Shown here: in pieces, positions 31,818 to 34,389 of the stretch
Position numbering within the stretch: position 1 is the stretch's first letter
Layout: the number at the start of each line of letters is the position of its first letter
From: Clostridiales bacterium
GTDB lineage: Bacteria > Bacillota > Clostridia > Christensenellales > Aristaeellaceae
Length of the DNA stretch: 34,389 nt
Reading direction: 5' to 3'
Assembly (NCBI GenBank): GCA_004556545.1
Contig: SFGO01000049.1
Span: 1 to 34,389 of the forward strand
Position numbers and translations under genes: made by a program
The notes under the pieces: generated by a model
What the model was told of the DNA's origin: nothing
Databases searched by the model: none
Seen by the model: the letters and a program-made list of their open reading frames with translations, nothing else

Positions 31818-32438
31818 ATGCGCGATACCAAAGAACGGATTCAATCGGAAGCTCTCCGCCTTTTTGCCGAGAACGGCTATCATGCCGTTACGGTGGAGCA
31901 GATCGCCGCCGCCGTGGGAATCAAAGCGCCGTCACTTTACAAGCATTATTCCGGCAAGCGGGCTATTTTCGACGGCATTGTTTACCAAATGGAAGCAAGG
32001 GATCTTCAGCAGGCCCGCCGTTACCAGGTGCCGGAGGAAAACGGCACGGCGGAAAATCCCACCGGGGAAACGGCGACGATGGAGCGGGTATGCGCCTTCA
32101 GCCGCGCGCAGTTTCGGGATTGGACGGAAGACGAATTTCTGTCCCGGTTCCGCAGGATGCTGACGCTGGAACAGTACCGCGACCCGGAAATGGCAAGGAT
32201 GTACGATCAGTATTTGTCCGCCGGGCCGGTGGGCTATCTGACGGATATTTTCCGGCCGGGGGTGGCCTCCCGGGAGGAAGCCCGCCTGCTGGCACTGTCA
32301 TTCTACGGCCCCATGTTTCTTTTATACAGCCTGTACGACAGCGGGGAAAGAAACGCGGCGGCGCTGCTGGACAGGCACATGGCCCGGTTTGCGAAGGAAC
32401 ACCCGGCTTTGCCGGTTCGTACTCAAAAGGAAGGATAG
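31818..32438 (+). CDS. TetR/AcrR family transcriptional regulator
   Basis: This is a 206-residue regulator. The N-terminal helix-turn-helix (about 5-50; AENGYHAVTVEQIAAAVGIKAPSLYKHYSGKRAIF) is typical of TetR. The ligand-binding half is all-helical, variable in sequence and gives no clue to the ligand. AAAGGAG lies upstream of the ATG. It is the first gene of an operon with rsgA (8-bp gap) and a methyltransferase, behind an operator that overlaps its own promoter, so it probably represses the operon until an effector binds. Confidence 0.95.
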   Translation: MRDTKERIQSEALRLFAENGYHAVTVEQIAAAVGIKAPSLYKHYSGKRAIFDGIVYQMEARDLQQARRYQVPEENGTAENPTGETATMERVCAFSRAQFRDWTEDEFLSRFRRMLTLEQYRDPEMARMYDQYLSAGPVGYLTDIFRPGVASREEARLLALSFYGPMFLLYSLYDSGERNAAALLDRHMARFAKEHPALPVRTQKEG

Positions 32439-32446
32439 GCAGAAGA

Positions 32447-33442
32447 ATGAAGACAGAAGAACTTTGCCGCTGCAGAGTGGCGTCGCAGGAAAAGGGTCTG
32501 TATCGGCTGGTATACGACGGCGGGGAGCAGCCCGCCCGGGTATCGGGGAAAATGCAGTACGAAGCCGTCAGTCCGTCCGATTATCCCGTTGTGGGCGATT
32601 ATGTGCTGGCGGATCTCAACGACGGCGGACAGGCCGTGATCCATCAGGTATTGCCCCGGAAGAGCCTGCTGCTGCGCAAGGCCGCCGGAACGGGCCGGGA
32701 GGAGCAGGCGGTGGCAGCCAATGTGGATATTCTGTTCCTGTGCATGGCGCTCAACCATGATTTCAACCTCCGGCGGCTGGAACGGTATCTGGCCGCCGCG
32801 TGGAACAGCGGGGCCACGCCGGTGGTCGTTTTGACGAAAGCCGATTTATGCGCCGACCCGGCGGAAAAAATCGCCGCCGTGGAGCAGGCGGCGCCGGGTA
32901 CGGATGTGCTGCTTACCTGCGCGGCGCGGGCGGACGGGGTACAGCCCCTTCTGCCGTACCTGACTCCGGGCACTACCGTGGCGTTTGTCGGCTCCTCCGG
33001 CGTGGGAAAATCCACCCTGATGAACTGCCTGCTGGGCGAGGAAGCACAGGCCACCGGCGGTCTGCGCAACGACGACCGGGGACGGCATACCACCACCCGG
33101 CGGCAGCTGTTTTCCCTGCCCGGCGGCGCGTCCTTGATCGACACGCCCGGAATGCGGGAGCTGGGTCTGTGGGACGCGGATGCGGGACTGGAAACAGCCT
33201 TTGCCGATGTGGAAGCGCTGGCGCAGCAGTGCCGCTTTCAGGACTGCCGGCACGGACAGGAGCCGGGCTGCGCCGTCCGGGCCGCGCTGGAATCCGGCGA
33301 GCTGTCGGAGGAACGGTTCCGTTCCTGGCAGCGGCTTTTGGCGGAAAACCGCTATGCCGACGACCGCTCGGCTCATCTGAGCGCCAAGGAGAAAAAATTC
33401 CGGATGATCGCCCAATACAACAAAAACAATGCGAAACATTAA
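32447..33442 (+). CDS. rsgA: Ribosome small-subunit GTPase RsgA
   Basis: RsgA is a circularly permuted GTPase that checks the 30S decoding site late in assembly. This 331-residue protein has an OB-fold N-terminus (about 5-70), G4 TKAD (130-133), G1 GSSGVGKST (182-190), switch GRHTTTRR (212-219) and G3 DTPG (232-235). A C-terminal zinc site follows with Cys262, Cys267, His269 and Cys275 (C-x4-C-x-H-x5-C). All key residues are present. The start at 32447 follows an AAGGA-rich stretch, 8 bp after the TetR stop. Control of rsgA by TetR is unusual. A second housekeeping rsgA elsewhere in the genome is likely, with this one serving a stress or antibiotic response, which is inference. Confidence 0.95.
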   Translation: MKTEELCRCRVASQEKGLYRLVYDGGEQPARVSGKMQYEAVSPSDYPVVGDYVLADLNDGGQAVIHQVLPRKSLLLRKAAGTGREEQAVAANVDILFLCMALNHDFNLRRLERYLAAAWNSGATPVVVLTKADLCADPAEKIAAVEQAAPGTDVLLTCAARADGVQPLLPYLTPGTTVAFVGSSGVGKSTLMNCLLGEEAQATGGLRNDDRGRHTTTRRQLFSLPGGASLIDTPGMRELGLWDADAGLETAFADVEALAQQCRFQDCRHGQEPGCAVRAALESGELSEERFRSWQRLLAENRYADDRSAHLSAKEKKFRMIAQYNKNNAKH

Positions 33443-33461
33443 ATTAAAGAAGGAACCTTTT

Positions 33462-34184
33462 ATGAATTATCCCAAAAGTCAAAAATACGCTTCCCCGGAA
33501 TGGCTGGAAAAGATCATGGGGCCGAATCCCATCAAATTGGAAGAAGAACTTTTGCTGAACCATTCCATTCCGCAGGGAGCGGTGGTCTGCGATCTGGGCA
33601 GCGGACAGGGGCTGACCAGCGTTTTTCTGGCAAAGGAATACGGTTTTCGGGTCTATGCCGCCGACCTATGGAGCGACCCGGAGGAAAACCGCGCGTTCTT
33701 CCGCCGGATGGGCCTGACCGATGATCAGATTACGCCCGTCAAGGCCGACGCGACCGCGTTGCCATTTGAAAGAAATTTCTTCGACGCAGTGGTCAGCACG
33801 GATTCCTATAACTACTTCGGACGGGATCCGGCCTATCTGGATGAAAAGCTGCTGCCCTTCGTCAAGCCCGGCGGATGGGTTTACATCGCCATTCCCGGCA
33901 TGGTGAAGGATTGCCATGATCATCTGCCGCCGGAACTGCTGCTCTCGTGGACACCGGAACAGCTGGACTACATGCATGATGTGTCCTACTGGACGAACAT
34001 GGCGCGTCAATGTCGGGGCGCGGAGGTGCTGGAAGTCAGCCAGATGGAATCCAACGAGGAAGTCTGGAACGACTGGCTGCGGCAGGAAAACGAGTATGCT
34101 ATAGGGGATCGGAAGGCCTTGGAGGCAGGCGGCGGAAAATATTTGAATTTTATCAAGATTGTTCTGCGGAAAAAGGACAAATAA
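33462..34184 (+). CDS. Class I SAM-dependent methyltransferase
   Basis: This is a 240-residue methyltransferase with motif I VCDLGSGQG (42-50), an acidic residue after strand 2 (AADLW, Asp68), motif II/III region DAVVSTDSYNYFG, and LLPFVKPGGWVYIAIPG, all typical of Rossmann-fold methyltransferases acting on small molecules. The substrate is not evident. AAGGAAC before the ATG at 33462 picks this start over one 11 codons earlier that overlaps the rsgA end. It is the third gene of the TetR operon, which hints at a detoxification or resistance role. Confidence 0.92.
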   Translation: MNYPKSQKYASPEWLEKIMGPNPIKLEEELLLNHSIPQGAVVCDLGSGQGLTSVFLAKEYGFRVYAADLWSDPEENRAFFRRMGLTDDQITPVKADATALPFERNFFDAVVSTDSYNYFGRDPAYLDEKLLPFVKPGGWVYIAIPGMVKDCHDHLPPELLLSWTPEQLDYMHDVSYWTNMARQCRGAEVLEVSQMESNEEVWNDWLRQENEYAIGDRKALEAGGGKYLNFIKIVLRKKDK

Positions 34185-34201
34185 ACGGGAACACAAAAGC
34201 T

Positions 34202-34265
34202 CCCAGTGCGCCCGCAGGCGCAAACCCCTGCCCCTGGCGGGGATTGACGCGCCGACTCCGGCGCG
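34202..34265 (-). repeat. Inverted fragments of the 22.8-23.2 kb repeats
   Basis: Positions 34236-34265 are a perfect reverse complement of 22842-22871 (30 bp). Positions 34202-34222 are a perfect reverse complement of 23146-23166 (21 bp). The interval between the two sets holds the SH3, VanW-operon and TetR-operon genes. Confidence 0.85.
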
Positions 34266-34278
34266 GATAGGGACTGGC

Positions 34279-34328
34279 CGTCCCATGGGACGCTCACACT
34301 TTTCTTTCGGTGGCGAAAGAAAAGTGTG
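34279..34328. repeat. Palindrome and 15-bp perfect hairpin
   Basis: CGTCCCATGGGACG (34279-34292) is a perfect palindrome. Directly after it, CACACTTTTCTTTCG (34295-34309) pairs perfectly with 34314-34328 across a GTGG loop. There is no T-tail directly after the stem, so it is more like a repeat unit than a terminator, though it is the first strong hairpin after the methyltransferase gene. The last 14 bases of the window repeat 22767-22780. Confidence 0.8.
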
Positions 34329-34389
34329 CAAAAGAAAGCCAGCGGCACGGCGACTCCGGGAAAAAGCCCTTTATTGCCCATTTTGACGG

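Noticed and set aside
1..34389. tRNA, rRNA, riboswitch or T-box elements
   Set aside because: No tRNA-like cloverleaf, rRNA segment or recognisable leader RNA was found in the intergenic spaces. Short structured leaders cannot be excluded by eye.

Overview
This window most likely comes from the chromosome of a GC-rich, spore-forming, anaerobic Bacillota of class Clostridia. The evidence is gpr directly followed by spoIIP (endospore proteins), a Clostridia-style feoA-feoA-feoB cluster with a FeoB-associated Cys-rich mini-protein, VanW, DUF3048 and DUF512 proteins, SH3-type envelope proteins, AGGAGG-type ribosome binding sites and sigma-A-like promoters (TTGACA, 17-18 bp, TATAAT). The genus cannot be fixed from the sequence alone. 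I see no phage, transposase, CRISPR array, tRNA or rRNA.

Layout. (1) 1-4.7 kb is a ferrous-iron locus: a divergent heavy-metal-binding protein, two FeoA proteins, FeoB, a 44-residue Cys-rich membrane protein and a DtxR-like winged-helix protein. Both divergent promoters carry GGTTAG-N6-CTAACC-type operators just after the predicted transcription start. The locus lies between two inverted copies of a 100-bp palindromic repeat. (2) 4.7-6.1 kb holds a MATE exporter. (3) 6.2-10.4 kb is an ABC export operon (ATPase, large FtsX-like permease, HlyD-like adaptor), divergent from a secreted or membrane Tim44-like/zinc-ribbon protein. (4) 11.6-14.9 kb has a DUF3048 lipoprotein-like protein and a polytopic membrane protein. 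(5) 15-17.7 kb is the housekeeping pair DUF512 (PDZ plus radical-SAM-like) and der. (6) 17.7-20.4 kb has an isochorismatase-like hydrolase and the sporulation pair gpr-spoIIP. (7) 20.4-22.3 kb is a cell-wall precursor pair, murI and wecB, joined by an ATGA overlap.

(8) 22.3-23.6 kb is 1.2 kb without credible genes, made of degenerate direct repeats and perfect hairpins. One unit recurs inverted at the right end of the window. (9) 23.6-30.3 kb is an envelope region. A secreted SH3 protein converges on a three-gene minus-strand operon: VanW with two SH3 domains, then a sortase-B-fold protein fused to a C39-like cysteine peptidase, then a CtpE-like P-type ATPase. The sortase-like half has lost its catalytic His and Cys, which is the most unusual protein in the window. 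(10) 30.4-34.2 kb has a RecG/AlbA-type regulator, divergent from a TetR-rsgA-methyltransferase operon with a double palindromic operator over its own -10 box.

How it fits together. The iron locus looks like a self-contained import module with shared metal-responsive control. The two export systems, VanW, SH3, pseudo-sortase/peptidase, MurI and WecB all point to envelope biogenesis, while der, rsgA and gpr-spoIIP are core ribosome-assembly and sporulation functions. Starts were moved from the longest reading frame where a ribosome binding site clearly selected an internal codon.
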